A stretch of DNA of 64,000 bases, from NCBI GenBank assembly GCA_023394615.1, contig JAEXAI010000015.1, positions 62,001 through 126,000 on the forward strand, written 5' to 3'. Below, in pieces: positions 17,067 through 26,414 of the stretch. A program made the translations under genes and the position numbers. Source of the DNA: Actinomycetes bacterium (GTDB taxonomy: Bacteria > Actinomycetota > Coriobacteriia > Coriobacteriales > Eggerthellaceae). The notes below the pieces were generated by a model that made no database searches, had not been told where the DNA came from, and saw nothing but the letters and a program-made list of their open reading frames with translations. Position 1 is the first letter of the stretch; every line of letters starts with the position of its first letter.

Positions 17067-17441
17067 ATTTTCCTCCATGCGGTACTTGCCGCCATTATCA
17101 ATAAAGCATGCTACGCGCATTGCTACTTTTATTATCATAGCACCGAATGTGAGACTGGCGTACCTGCGCAGATTGTCATAATTGCGTTACCACATCGCAA
17201 CCGTTGTGAAAGCGTGCGCGAATCGCAAGCGCTTACGGCATCTGATTCCTTTGGACACTACCGTTTTGAAAGACGTTTCGACCAAAGGGGAATTAAAGGC
17301 CGTGAGCGCGCATAAAGAGGTTAGAATGGACAAGACAACTCGTTCGCATGAACGAGCGCTTGTTTTTCGTCAGAGACGCACTATGCGTTTTGACCTGACG
17401 GGCGCATAAGAAAACCGAGAAAAGGAAAGTGAGGGCCCGAA
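17067..17441 (+). other. Intergenic region with structured fhs leader
   Basis: This 375-base divergent gap should hold the promoters of the response regulator and of fhs. Two hairpins lie close to fhs. The first (CTCGTTC/GAACGAG, 17339-17356) is followed by TTTTT at 17363-17367. The second (17368-17400) has CGTCAG/CTGACG outer and ACGCA/TGCGT inner pairs. The arrangement suggests an attenuator or a folate/one-carbon-sensing leader, but no known riboswitch consensus (THF, ZTP) was recognised. Confidence 0.5.
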
Positions 17442-19109
17442 GTGTTGTCCGACATTGAAATCGCCCAAGCAACGAAAGCACGTCCGATTACCGAGATCGC
17501 CAAGAAGGCAGGTGTGCCGGAAAGCTACTTGGAGTTGTATGGAAACTACAAGGCCAAAGTCGACTACAACCTGCTGCGCGACGAGAAGCACAAGCCTGGA
17601 AAACTCGTGCTGGTAACCGCCATCAACCCCACGCCGGCCGGCGAGGGGAAAACCACCACTACGGTGGGTCTGGCAGACGCGCTGTCGCTGATAGGGAAGA
17701 ACACGGTCGTCGCTTTGCGCGAACCCAGTCTAGGGCCCGTGTTCGGTATAAAGGGCGGTGCGGCCGGAGGCGGATATGCGCAGGTCATACCCATGGAAGA
17801 TATCAACCTGCACTTCACGGGCGACTTTCATGCCATAGGAGCGGCCAACAACTTGCTGGCCGCCATGATAGACAACCACATCCAGCAGGGTAACCAGCTA
17901 GGCTTCGATGTACGCAAGATCACATGGAAGCGCTGCGTTGACATGAATGACCGTCAGCTGCGCCACATCGTGGACGGCATGGGCGGCAAGGCGCATGGCG
18001 TGCCGCGCGAAGACGGCTTCGACATCACCGTGGCCAGCGAGATTATGGCCATCTTCTGCTTGGCTACCTCCATCATCGATTTGAAGGAGCGCCTGGCGAA
18101 GATTGTTGTAGGCTACACGCGCGAAGATGAGCCTATCACCGCTGGTCAGCTACAGGCACAAGGTGCTATGTGCGCGCTTTTGAAAGATGCTCTAAAGCCG
18201 AATCTGGTACAGACGCTGGAAGGGACGCCAGCATTCGTGCATGGCGGTCCGTTCGCCAACATCGCCCACGGATGCAATTCCATTATGGCCACGCGTATGG
18301 CTATGGCGCTGGGGGATTACTGCATCACAGAAGCCGGATTCGGTGCCGATTTGGGCGCCGAGAAGTTTCTGGATATCAAGTGCCGCCTAGCCGACCTAAA
18401 GCCCGACGCGGTCGTGGTAGTTGCCACGGTGCGCGCGTTGAAGAACCACGGTGGTGTGGCGAAAGCCGACCTCAACGAAGAAAACTTGCAGGCTCTGGAA
18501 GCTGGATTGCCCAATCTGCTGCAGCATGTGGAAAACATCACGAAGGTGTACAAGCTGCCCTGCGTGGTGGCTATAAACGCATTCCCCACCGACACAAAAG
18601 CTGAGCTTGACCTGGTTGAGGCCAAGTGCAAGGAGCTCGGCGTGAATGTGGCGCTCTCTGAAGTGTGGGCCGACGGTGGCAAGGGCGGCGTCGCGCTGGC
18701 CGAAGAAGTGGTGAAACTGTGCGAAGAGCCCAACGACTTCAGCTTCAGCTATGAGAGCGATTTGAGCCTGACCCAGAAAATCGAGGCCATCGCCACACGC
18801 GTCTATCATGCTGACGGTGTTGACTTTATGCCAGCTGCCAAAAAGCAGATTGATCGTTTGGAAGAACTAGGGTTCGGCGACATGCCCGTGTGCGTGGCGA
18901 AGACTCAGTACAGCTTCAGCGACGACCCGAAAAAGCTCGGCGCGCCGAAGGGATTCCGCATCACGGTGAAAGAAGCCAAGGTGTCGGCCGGTGCCGGGTT
19001 CATCGTGGTTTTGACTGGCGACATCATGACGATGCCGGGTCTGCCGAAGGCTCCTGCAGCATGTCGCATTGATGTTGATGAGAGCGGTAAGATCTCCGGA
19101 TTGTTCTAA
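17442..19109 (+). CDS. fhs: Formate-tetrahydrofolate ligase
   Basis: ATP-dependent enzyme (555 aa) that joins formate to tetrahydrofolate to give 10-formyl-THF, in the cytoplasm. The P-loop NPTPAGEGKTTTTVGLADAL near residues 63-82 and the LREPSLGPVFGIKGGAAGGG stretch are diagnostic; the length is standard. GTG start with AAAGGA about 15 and GAGGG about 7 bases upstream. It is first in an operon with a cyclodeaminase-family gene and folD, which together interconvert formate, 10-formyl-, methenyl- and methylene-THF. That can serve purine synthesis or formate and one-carbon disposal; no acetogenesis genes are nearby. Confidence 0.96.
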   Translation: MLSDIEIAQATKARPITEIAKKAGVPESYLELYGNYKAKVDYNLLRDEKHKPGKLVLVTAINPTPAGEGKTTTTVGLADALSLIGKNTVVALREPSLGPVFGIKGGAAGGGYAQVIPMEDINLHFTGDFHAIGAANNLLAAMIDNHIQQGNQLGFDVRKITWKRCVDMNDRQLRHIVDGMGGKAHGVPREDGFDITVASEIMAIFCLATSIIDLKERLAKIVVGYTREDEPITAGQLQAQGAMCALLKDALKPNLVQTLEGTPAFVHGGPFANIAHGCNSIMATRMAMALGDYCITEAGFGADLGAEKFLDIKCRLADLKPDAVVVVATVRALKNHGGVAKADLNEENLQALEAGLPNLLQHVENITKVYKLPCVVAINAFPTDTKAELDLVEAKCKELGVNVALSEVWADGGKGGVALAEEVVKLCEEPNDFSFSYESDLSLTQKIEAIATRVYHADGVDFMPAAKKQIDRLEELGFGDMPVCVAKTQYSFSDDPKKLGAPKGFRITVKEAKVSAGAGFIVVLTGDIMTMPGLPKAPAACRIDVDESGKISGLF

Positions 19110-19118
19110 GGTGCGCAC

Positions 19119-19733
19119 ATGGTCGATACGACTTTTATAGATGAGCTTTCCAGCGCGGCCCCGACTCCGGGAGGAGGCGGGGCCAGCGCCTACTGCGGTG
19201 CGCTGGCCAGTGCCCTCGCTTCGATGGTTGCGAATTTGACGGTGGGTAAGAAAAAATACGCTGCCGTAGAAGAAGACATGCAGGATGCCCTAGCGGCATT
19301 GGAAATCCTACGCGGGCAGCTGATAGACTTGATTGAAAAGGACGCCGAAGCATTTGCCCCTTTGGCGGCAGCCTATGGCATGCCTCGTGAGACGCCCGAG
19401 CAGCAGCAGGCGAAAAACGATGCGCTCCAGTATGCGCTTGTGGGTGCATGCGAAGCGCCACTGCAAATTATGGAAGCATGTGCCCAGGTCATCGACTTGT
19501 GCGATGTGGTAGCGCGTCAGGGCAGCCGCATGGCGGTTTCAGATGCGGGCGTTGCGGCCGCGTTTGGCAAAGCTGCTCTGCAAGGCGCTTCGCTCAACGT
19601 GTTCATCAATGCGAAAAGCATGGATGACCGGCAGCAGGCGCAGGCATATACCGGCCATGCCTACAACCTCATCATGCAGTTCGGCGAACAGGCTGATAGC
19701 GTGTTCGACTACGTGATGAAGGAAATACAGTAA
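19119..19733 (+). CDS. Formiminotransferase-cyclodeaminase-like (FchA-type) protein
   Basis: A 204-aa stand-alone cyclodeaminase domain. The family covers formimino-THF cyclodeaminase and the clostridial methenyl-THF cyclohydrolase FchA. The TPGGGGASAYCGALASALASM segment at the N-terminus is the family signature. It starts 9 bases after fhs and ends 1 base before folD. Because it lies between fhs and folD, a role in methenyl-THF/10-formyl-THF conversion is likely; histidine breakdown genes are absent here. Confidence 0.85.
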   Translation: MVDTTFIDELSSAAPTPGGGGASAYCGALASALASMVANLTVGKKKYAAVEEDMQDALAALEILRGQLIDLIEKDAEAFAPLAAAYGMPRETPEQQQAKNDALQYALVGACEAPLQIMEACAQVIDLCDVVARQGSRMAVSDAGVAAAFGKAALQGASLNVFINAKSMDDRQQAQAYTGHAYNLIMQFGEQADSVFDYVMKEIQ

Positions 19734-19734
19734 C

Positions 19735-20607
19735 GTGGCCAGAAGACTTTCCGGAAAAGAAGTGAGCGCCGCTCTGGCGGAGGATTTGCGCATGCGGGTG
19801 GAGGTATGCAAAGCTGCAGGCGTCAATCCTACGCTGGCCATCGTGCGCATGGGCGAGCGCCCGGACGACTTGAGCTACGAACGCACGGCCAAAAAGCGTG
19901 CGGAGAGCTTGGGGATAGCCATACGCCCGTATGTGTTGGATGAATTCGCACCGCAACAGGTGTTGGAATCGACCATCGTGTCCATAAACCATGATCCCGG
20001 TGTGCATGGCTGTTTGATGTTTCGCCCGCTGCCATCTTTCATGGATGAGCGCGCCGTGTGCAACCTGTTGGCGCAGGACAAAGATATTGACGGCATCTCG
20101 TTGGCGTCTTTGGCCTCGGTGTTCACCGATTCTGCCGAAGGGTTCGCCCCCTGTACCGCGGCGGCATGCTTGAAAATGCTCGATTTCTACCATGTTCCCA
20201 TCGCGGGAAAGCATGTGGTGGTGGTAGGGCGCAGTCTGGTCATCGGCAAGCCCGTGGCTATGATGCTGCTGCGGCGCAATGCCAGCGTGACCATCTGCCA
20301 TTCAAGGACTGAGAACCTGCCGCAGATGTGCCAAGATGCCGATATCGTAATATGCGCGACGGGCCGGGCGCGCGCGTTTAATGCGGACTTCTTTTCTTTG
20401 GGACAGACGGTACTTGATGTGGGTATCAACTTTGATACGCAGGGTAAACTGTGCGGGGATGTGGATTTCGAATCCGTTGAACCTATTGTGGGCGCCATCA
20501 CGCCAGTGCCGGGCGGCATTGGCAGTGTGACCACGGCTGTGACCATGGAGCATACCGTCATTGCAGCTGAGCGTTCCCTTGAGGATGCAGGGCGCCCCCT
20601 CGCGTAA
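19735..20607 (+). CDS. folD: Methylenetetrahydrofolate dehydrogenase/cyclohydrolase
   Basis: Bifunctional NAD(P)-linked enzyme (290 aa) oxidising methylene-THF and hydrolysing methenyl-THF. The conserved SYERTAKKRAESLGI segment carries the catalytic Lys after Tyr; VVGRSLVIGKPVAMML is the dinucleotide-binding turn and PVPGGIGSVTTAV is the FolD C-terminal signature. GTG start immediately after the upstream stop. A small TGCCG-TGG-CGGCA stem about 15 bases after the stop may help to end transcription before the convergent regulator gene. Confidence 0.95.
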   Translation: MARRLSGKEVSAALAEDLRMRVEVCKAAGVNPTLAIVRMGERPDDLSYERTAKKRAESLGIAIRPYVLDEFAPQQVLESTIVSINHDPGVHGCLMFRPLPSFMDERAVCNLLAQDKDIDGISLASLASVFTDSAEGFAPCTAAACLKMLDFYHVPIAGKHVVVVGRSLVIGKPVAMMLLRRNASVTICHSRTENLPQMCQDADIVICATGRARAFNADFFSLGQTVLDVGINFDTQGKLCGDVDFESVEPIVGAITPVPGGIGSVTTAVTMEHTVIAAERSLEDAGRPLA

Positions 20608-20652
20608 AGAGTCGCACAGATGCCTGCCGTGGCGGCATGGTCGCCTTGATTA

Positions 20653-22191
20653 TTATTCCGCTTGTGCTGGCGTGCTTTTCAGCAAATCGAGCAATTCCTG
20701 TTTCTTGTGGATGTCGAGTTTCGCGTAAATGCGTTTGCTATGGGTGCGGACGGTATTCTCGGAAATGAACAATTCTTGTGCGATAGCAGGGCCTGAGTAT
20801 CCGCGCGCCAGCATTTCCATCACCTCGGCCTCGCGAGATGACAGTCCATAGCGCGATGATAGAATCTGACATTGCTTTGAAACTCTATCGGTGACTTCAG
20901 GGCCTTCGCGGGGTTTTTCTTTCGATGGCTGTTGTTCGAGTTCGCGAGCAACTTCGATTTCGTCAAAGATGCCGCTGGTTTTGCTCTGAGGCGATATCAT
21001 CAAGAACTCAAGGCGCGTGGTGTGGAGTTTTGACTGTTTACGTCCTAACAGGGTCACAACTAACAGAACGTACAGAGACCCCAGCGAGACGAGCGAGAAT
21101 TGTTCGACTCCAAGATTGTTGTCTATGCCTGAGACGTATCCGAACAGATAGCCCAACGTTTGGAAAAGATAGACGATAACGCCGAAAAAGGAATAGATGA
21201 ACAAGGGGTTGATGCCGCTGTCTCGGGAAATCTGTCCGCAATGCATCATCACAAGCGTCGTGGCCATCATGAAGCAGGCATAGCAAGCGGCCGATCCTAC
21301 ATTGGTGAACGAGCTGCCTGCAAACGGCAGCACCAACAGAGAGGTGGCTGTGATGGGGAATAGGATGCGGTAGACATCCATCAGCTCGAAGCGAATATTG
21401 CGGAATTGCCAGACGGCTATGAACACACACACGACCACAAGCAGAGCGAACATGGAGATGATGTTGATGTCGCTCATCAAGTTCTGATGAAGGATGGCGA
21501 TGAAGCGGATGGCACCGGCGCAGAACCCCAGTGCCCCTACCATCAACGCCGCATAGAGGCTCTCGCGAATTGCGTTTTTATACACAAGGGGGTGTTTTTG
21601 CGGAACATCTTGGAACATGGGTTGGTCCCAATCGGTATTCTGGGCTGAAAGCCACAGGCACAGGCCTTCAAGCGGCGATAGCATCAAAGGAATAAGGTAA
21701 GAAGTTAAAGCTGCCGGAATAAGGCAAAGCCCGAAATACAGGAGAGCTGAATACCCCGTGCCCGTTGCAAGCGCCAAATTGCCGGTCGTGGCACTTTGTG
21801 ACGCGAAGACCACCTGCCAACCAAACAAAAATCCAGCAAGTCCTATTCCGATTAGCACAGCAGAGGCGATAATCAAAGGGAAGGCAATCGTCTCTAGGTA
21901 CATGGCGCTGATAAGCAGAAGTGGGCCGATGACAAGCGGCACGGTAAAACCTACAGCGTGCGCCCGCCATGCGCCCTGGGGCTTGCGATACGAAACCAGC
22001 AAGCTAGCCCCGAACGTGGCGCAAAAAGACGTCATCTGCACGATATAGAACCAAGCAGTTGTTGACGGCATCTGCAGATTTGCCATCAGATAAGGATAGA
22101 CCCCGCCCCAAATGGAGGTTGCGCTAATGGAAAGGAACAGTGCGAAACCGAAGTTTTCCACATTAGGCACAAGCAGACGAGCGAATTTCAT
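20653..22191 (-). CDS. Membrane-embedded LuxR-family regulator
   Basis: A 512-aa protein with about twelve hydrophobic segments (residues 10-400), a charged linker and a C-terminal LuxR-type helix-turn-helix (YGLSSREAEVMEMLARGYSG, then NTVRTHSKRIYAKLDIHKKQELLDLL). Such membrane-spanning LuxR proteins are typical of Eggerthellaceae and sit beside oxidoreductase genes. The ATG at 22191 was chosen because a GGAGG lies just upstream (minus strand) and MKFARLLVPNVENFGFALFL leads straight into the first helix. It is divergent from dmsA across about 245 bases and probably controls that operon; the ligand is unknown. Confidence 0.9.
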   Translation of the reverse strand: MKFARLLVPNVENFGFALFLSISATSIWGGVYPYLMANLQMPSTTAWFYIVQMTSFCATFGASLLVSYRKPQGAWRAHAVGFTVPLVIGPLLLISAMYLETIAFPLIIASAVLIGIGLAGFLFGWQVVFASQSATTGNLALATGTGYSALLYFGLCLIPAALTSYLIPLMLSPLEGLCLWLSAQNTDWDQPMFQDVPQKHPLVYKNAIRESLYAALMVGALGFCAGAIRFIAILHQNLMSDINIISMFALLVVVCVFIAVWQFRNIRFELMDVYRILFPITATSLLVLPFAGSSFTNVGSAACYACFMMATTLVMMHCGQISRDSGINPLFIYSFFGVIVYLFQTLGYLFGYVSGIDNNLGVEQFSLVSLGSLYVLLVVTLLGRKQSKLHTTRLEFLMISPQSKTSGIFDEIEVARELEQQPSKEKPREGPEVTDRVSKQCQILSSRYGLSSREAEVMEMLARGYSGPAIAQELFISENTVRTHSKRIYAKLDIHKKQELLDLLKSTPAQAE

Positions 22192-22436
22192 ATCGACAAC
22201 CTCCCTCCGTTTCACCATGATAGCAAAGAAGAGCGGCAAAAGAGAGTCCGAGACGATTCGTGCGCATTCTACAAGGGCAAACGCGGAAATCATTAGAATC
22301 ATGTGACAAGGTTTTAATCCCAGCGGTGCTATGTTCGCAGTAGTTCGAGTTGAAAACGAGTTTATCCGCAACCCTGCAGGCAGCTGACGGACAGATGGCA
22401 ATGCGGAAACTCACTACTCACAAAGGAGAGGTGAAA
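22192..22436. promoter_or_regulatory. Divergent control region, LuxR-type regulator / dmsABC
   Basis: This 245-base space separates the regulator start and the dmsA start and must contain both promoters. AAAGGAGAGG directly precedes dmsA. I see no clear dyad or consensus -35/-10 pair to propose as the operator. Confidence 0.4.
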
Positions 22437-24851
22437 ATGCTCGAGAGTTATTCTACGATGAATCGAAGGCAATTCGTGAAGACTGCGGGCGTGCTGGGGA
22501 CGGCTGCTGCAGTTGGATCAGTTGCGGCGACTGAATTTTTTGGCGATAAGACGCCGAGTGCGCTTGCTGCGGATGAAGAGAAGATTGTTTGGACGCATTG
22601 CCACGTGAACTGTGGTGGTGCGTGTGTATTGCAATGCCATGTGAAAAACGGCGAAGTTGTTTCGGTAGAATCCGACAATACCGGTAGTTCTGAGTTCGGC
22701 GACATCCAGGCGCGTGCCTGTCTCCGCGGGCGTTCCATTCGTCGTTGGCTCAACGATTCGAATCGTCTGAACTATCCCCTGAAACGTGTGGAGGGCACGA
22801 AGCGCGGCGATGGGAAATATGAGCGCATCAGTTGGGATGAGGCTCTGGATACCATTGCTGATGAGTTCACCCGCATCACGAAAACGTATGGGAACGAATC
22901 TGTCTTTTTGCAGGAATGCTCCGGTGTTGAGCAGAACATCATGCAGAATATTCCGTTTGCTCGCCTGTTCAACTTGTGCGGCGGTGCAGTGACCCGCTAT
23001 GGTAACTATTCCAACGCCGGCTTGAATTTCGGGGCCGTGCCCTATACGTACGGCAAGTCATGGGGCGCCCGTTCTTATAAGACCCTGCAAAAAGATGAGC
23101 TGGTGGTGCTTTTTGGGAATTCTCCCATGGATACGCGCATGGGCGGCGACGGCGCCGGATATGATTTGAACGTGGCATGCGAGGAAAAGGGCGTGCGTGT
23201 TATATGTATCGATCCTCGGCGCAGCGAAATCGCGACGAACCGAGGAGTCGAGTGGATTCCCATCAGGCCCGGAACGGATGCGGCTTTGGTGGCCGGTTTG
23301 GCTCACGAGCTTATTGCAAGCGATTTGGTAGATGTTGATTTCCTGCATACGTATTGCGTGGGATACGACGAGGCTACATTGCCTGAAGGAGCCCCTGAGA
23401 ATTCGTCGTATTACGCCTATATTATGGGGCAGGGCTACGACAAGGTCGAGAAAACTCCTGCGTGGGCGGCGCGCATCACCCAGATACCCGAGCAGCGCAT
23501 CGTGGAGTTGGCGCATCAGATTGGCCAGGCAAAGCCGTGCTTCATTGCGCAGGGATGGGAACCGCAGCGTCACAGCAATGGTGACTTCAGCGCTCGTGCT
23601 ATTTTGCTTTTGCCCCAACTGGTAGGACAGGTGGGAAAGCCGGGCACGAATTCGGGCATGAGAGAGGGCAACAGTGGTTTCGATCTCCCAACCCTGCCTT
23701 CGGGCACCAATCCGGTGAAGGTGCAATTTCCCAACTACCTGTGGCCTGAAGCCATAAAAGATGGTCCATCGCTGACGGCGACCAAAGATGGCATCAAAAA
23801 CGCCGAAAAGCTGCCGAGCAGCATCAAAATGCTGGTGAATTACGGGAACAACATGCCCGCGAACCAGAACGGCGACATCAACTATACTACCCAGATTCTG
23901 CGTGACGAATCGCTATGCGAATTCATCCTGTGCTATGACGTGTTCATGACCGCTTCCGCGAAATACGCCGACATCATTCTGCCTGATTTGACACCTCAGG
24001 AAACGTATAGCCTGTCTGCGGCTGGCGAAAATAACGACTCAATGGGCATATGGTTCGGGCAGCCTGTGTGTAATCCCAAGTACGAGCGCAGGGAAGTCTA
24101 CGAAGTGTGCGGTGAGTTGGCACAACGGCTGGGCGTGTACGACGAGTACTCAAAAGGCGGTCTAACGCGCGAGGACTGGTGTCGCAAATGCTACGACGAG
24201 CTACGTGAAGACGAACCCCAGCTGCCGACCTATGACGAAGGCGTGAAAGCGGGTATTTATAAAGAAGCGGTTACGGTTTCCACAGAAGACGACAAATTCA
24301 TCAAAGACCCTGTCGCCAATCCCCTGAAAACCAAAACGGGCAAGATTCAAATCTACTCGCCTGAACTGGCGGAATTAGCTGCCAAATGGGAGCTTCCCGA
24401 CGGTGAGACCATCTGCCCTGTTCCCGCCTATCTTCCTGACTTTGACGGATATGAATCTACCAGTGAAAAGTACCCCTTGCAAATATTCTGCTTCCACTGG
24501 CGTGCGCATACCCATTCCACGTATGCGAACAATGAAATCGTGCAGAAGAGTGCCGCGAACCAGCTGTGGATCAACCCCTTGGATGCAGATGCTCGAGGAA
24601 TAAAAGATAACGACACGGTGCGTGTGTACAACGACCATGGGGAGATTCGTATCACCGTGAAGGTGACAAACCGGATAGTCCCAGGAGCAGTGGCCATGCC
24701 TGAGGGCATGTGGCACGACGCTGACATGAATGGCGACAAAATCGATCATGGTGGTTGCATCAACACGCTGACGAGCAGGCATTGCAATCCCATATCGAAA
24801 GGCACCGGCCAACATAGCAATATCGGTCAAGTCCAGAAAGCCGAGGCATAA
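22437..24851 (+). CDS. dmsA: DMSO reductase-like catalytic subunit
   Basis: Molybdopterin enzyme (804 aa), exported by Tat: MNRRQFVKTAG begins at residue 8, before a hydrophobic stretch ending near ALAAD. C55, C59, C63 and C95 form a CX3CX3CX31C cluster site, followed by L-R97, as in E. coli DmsA. The YGNYSNAG segment near residue 190 matches the DmsA YGDYSSAQ region, so a serine Mo ligand is inferred. The end (GDKIDHGGCINTLTS, KGTGQHSN) also follows DmsA. The ATG at 22437 has AAAGGAGAGG just upstream. First of dmsA-dmsB-dmsC-dmsC'. Substrate could be DMSO, TMAO, methionine sulfoxide or another S/N-oxide. Confidence 0.92.
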   Translation: MLESYSTMNRRQFVKTAGVLGTAAAVGSVAATEFFGDKTPSALAADEEKIVWTHCHVNCGGACVLQCHVKNGEVVSVESDNTGSSEFGDIQARACLRGRSIRRWLNDSNRLNYPLKRVEGTKRGDGKYERISWDEALDTIADEFTRITKTYGNESVFLQECSGVEQNIMQNIPFARLFNLCGGAVTRYGNYSNAGLNFGAVPYTYGKSWGARSYKTLQKDELVVLFGNSPMDTRMGGDGAGYDLNVACEEKGVRVICIDPRRSEIATNRGVEWIPIRPGTDAALVAGLAHELIASDLVDVDFLHTYCVGYDEATLPEGAPENSSYYAYIMGQGYDKVEKTPAWAARITQIPEQRIVELAHQIGQAKPCFIAQGWEPQRHSNGDFSARAILLLPQLVGQVGKPGTNSGMREGNSGFDLPTLPSGTNPVKVQFPNYLWPEAIKDGPSLTATKDGIKNAEKLPSSIKMLVNYGNNMPANQNGDINYTTQILRDESLCEFILCYDVFMTASAKYADIILPDLTPQETYSLSAAGENNDSMGIWFGQPVCNPKYERREVYEVCGELAQRLGVYDEYSKGGLTREDWCRKCYDELREDEPQLPTYDEGVKAGIYKEAVTVSTEDDKFIKDPVANPLKTKTGKIQIYSPELAELAAKWELPDGETICPVPAYLPDFDGYESTSEKYPLQIFCFHWRAHTHSTYANNEIVQKSAANQLWINPLDADARGIKDNDTVRVYNDHGEIRITVKVTNRIVPGAVAMPEGMWHDADMNGDKIDHGGCINTLTSRHCNPISKGTGQHSNIGQVQKAEA

Positions 24852-24853
24852 TC

Positions 24854-25345
24854 ATGACGCAATATGGTTTTTACTACGATGCCACACGCTGCACTGGTTG
24901 TAAAACATGTGAGCTAGCGTGCAAAGACTACCACGACCTTTCTGTTGATATCACTTTTCGCCATGTTTTCGAGCTCGAGGGTGGATGCTTCACCCAGGAT
25001 GCGCAAGGCTGTTGGACCACTGATTCCTACACGTATTACACGTCGTTTTCGTGTCAGCATTGCAACAATCCGGCATGCATGCACGTGTGTCCCACAGGGG
25101 CGATGCATAAAGATGACAACGGCATCGTGTCTGTGGATGTGAAAAAGTGTATCGGATGTGGCTATTGTGCGCTGTCATGTCCCTATGACGCTCCGACGGT
25201 GGATCGCAGCCTTGGACACAGTGTGAAATGCGACGGTTGCAAGGACCGTTTGGCTGAAGGCAAACAGCCCATATGTGTGGAGGCTTGCTCGGGGCGCGCA
25301 CTTATATTCGCCCCTGTTGAAGAATTGCCTTCTGAAGGCAAGTAG
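24854..25345 (+). CDS. dmsB: DMSO reductase-like iron-sulfur subunit
   Basis: Four-cluster ferredoxin (163 aa) carrying electrons from the anchor to DmsA. The start MTQYGFYYDATRCTGCKTCE and the downstream KDYHDL are close to E. coli DmsB. All sixteen cluster cysteines are present: C13/16/19/23, then CQHCNNPACMHVCP, CIGCGYCALSCP and CDGC-CVEAC. It lacks roughly the last 40 residues of E. coli DmsB (about 205 aa), ending at PVEELPSEGK. It starts 2 bases after the dmsA stop; a 127-base gap follows before dmsC. Confidence 0.93.
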   Translation: MTQYGFYYDATRCTGCKTCELACKDYHDLSVDITFRHVFELEGGCFTQDAQGCWTTDSYTYYTSFSCQHCNNPACMHVCPTGAMHKDDNGIVSVDVKKCIGCGYCALSCPYDAPTVDRSLGHSVKCDGCKDRLAEGKQPICVEACSGRALIFAPVEELPSEGK

Positions 25346-25472
25346 GCGAATATCGCTCCTTTACCCGATCCAACGCTTACACAGCCCAACCTGTATATAA
25401 AGGCGTGTGCCGTATCCCAACCATCAGGAAGCCTTGATTGTTCGGTTTCCAATTCCAAAGAGGTGAAATAAC

Positions 25473-26321
25473 ATGGGCAGTGGATTTTCTGAAACCGCTT
25501 TAGCGGTATTCACAACGCTCGCTCCTATGGGGGCTTGCTCCTTCATCATTATCGCTGCAACGGTTTTTACGCAAACACTTGAGCAGGACGCCTTTAAGCG
25601 TCTTGATCGTATGACGATTGTTCCCATTTTGGTGATGGTCGCGGGATTTATTGGTGCTTTCTTCCATCTGGCGAACCCGATGAACGCATTTTGGGTGCTT
25701 GCAGGATTGGGCTCATCGCCCCTTTCCAACGAAGTGGTCATCGGCGGGATGTTCGTTGTGCTGACTTTGGTTTTTTGGATCGTTGCAGCCCGAAAGGAAC
25801 TGGACCTAAAGGCTCACAAGATTTGGCTGGGTGTCATATCGGTTTGCGCTATCATATTCACTCTGTTCTGCGGATTCGCGTATCTGATGTACACCATTCC
25901 TACGTGGAACACCCCATGGACGGTCGTGCAGATGCTCGGATGTGGGCTGTTGGGCGGCGCGGTCCTAGGTGCTTTAACAGTGATTATCAGCAAGCAACCC
26001 ATCGAGGGTGTCGTGCGGAAAATAGCGCTTGTGCAGGCAATTCTCGGGTTCTGCTTGGCATTGCTAGGGTTCTGCATGCAGATTGCCGTGGCAACGGGAT
26101 TCCAGAATATTTGGGGTTCGGTCGTCCAAGAGATACCGGGCCTGTGGCTGATTGTTGTTTTGCTGGTCGCGTGCGCAGCGGTAGGTGTTGCATCTCAAAC
26201 ATCGCTTTTGAAGAGGATCACCAGCCCTGCGGCTTTGAGTGTTGTCTGCATAATAGTGGGCATTGGCATATTTTTCACGCGAATCGGCTTCTATAGTATG
26301 TATGCTGGAATAGCGATGTAG
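25473..26321 (+). CDS. dmsC: DmsC-type membrane anchor
   Basis: Integral membrane subunit (282 aa, about eight hydrophobic segments) that would bind the DmsAB dimer to the membrane and oxidise menaquinol. The N-terminus ETALAVFTTLAPMG and the FHLANPMNAFWVLAGLGSSPLSNE segment (about 50-75) are DmsC signatures. GAGGTGAAATAAC precedes the ATG. A second, related gene follows at 26415, separated by a strong hairpin. Confidence 0.9.
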   Translation: MGSGFSETALAVFTTLAPMGACSFIIIAATVFTQTLEQDAFKRLDRMTIVPILVMVAGFIGAFFHLANPMNAFWVLAGLGSSPLSNEVVIGGMFVVLTLVFWIVAARKELDLKAHKIWLGVISVCAIIFTLFCGFAYLMYTIPTWNTPWTVVQMLGCGLLGGAVLGALTVIISKQPIEGVVRKIALVQAILGFCLALLGFCMQIAVATGFQNIWGSVVQEIPGLWLIVVLLVACAAVGVASQTSLLKRITSPAALSVVCIIVGIGIFFTRIGFYSMYAGIAM

Positions 26322-26355
26322 ATACTGCAAACGCGCAGTGGGTTCGAAAACAACG

Positions 26356-26387
26356 GCAGGGGGGCGCATTCGAATGCGGCCTCCTGC
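26356..26387 (+). terminator. Strong hairpin between the two dmsC genes
   Basis: GCAGGGGGGCGCATT pairs with AATGCGGCCTCCTGC over fifteen positions with one mismatch and one G-U, closing on CG, and CTTTG follows. It resembles an intrinsic terminator or attenuator that could lower expression of the second anchor relative to dmsABC. Confidence 0.65.
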
Positions 26388-26414
26388 TTTGAGGGATACA
26401 AGGGGGCAATCGAT

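Noticed and set aside
17067..17441. THF or ZTP riboswitch before fhs
   Set aside because: The conserved ZTP core CCGCCUGGGCA and the THF aptamer blocks are not seen; only unassigned hairpins are present.
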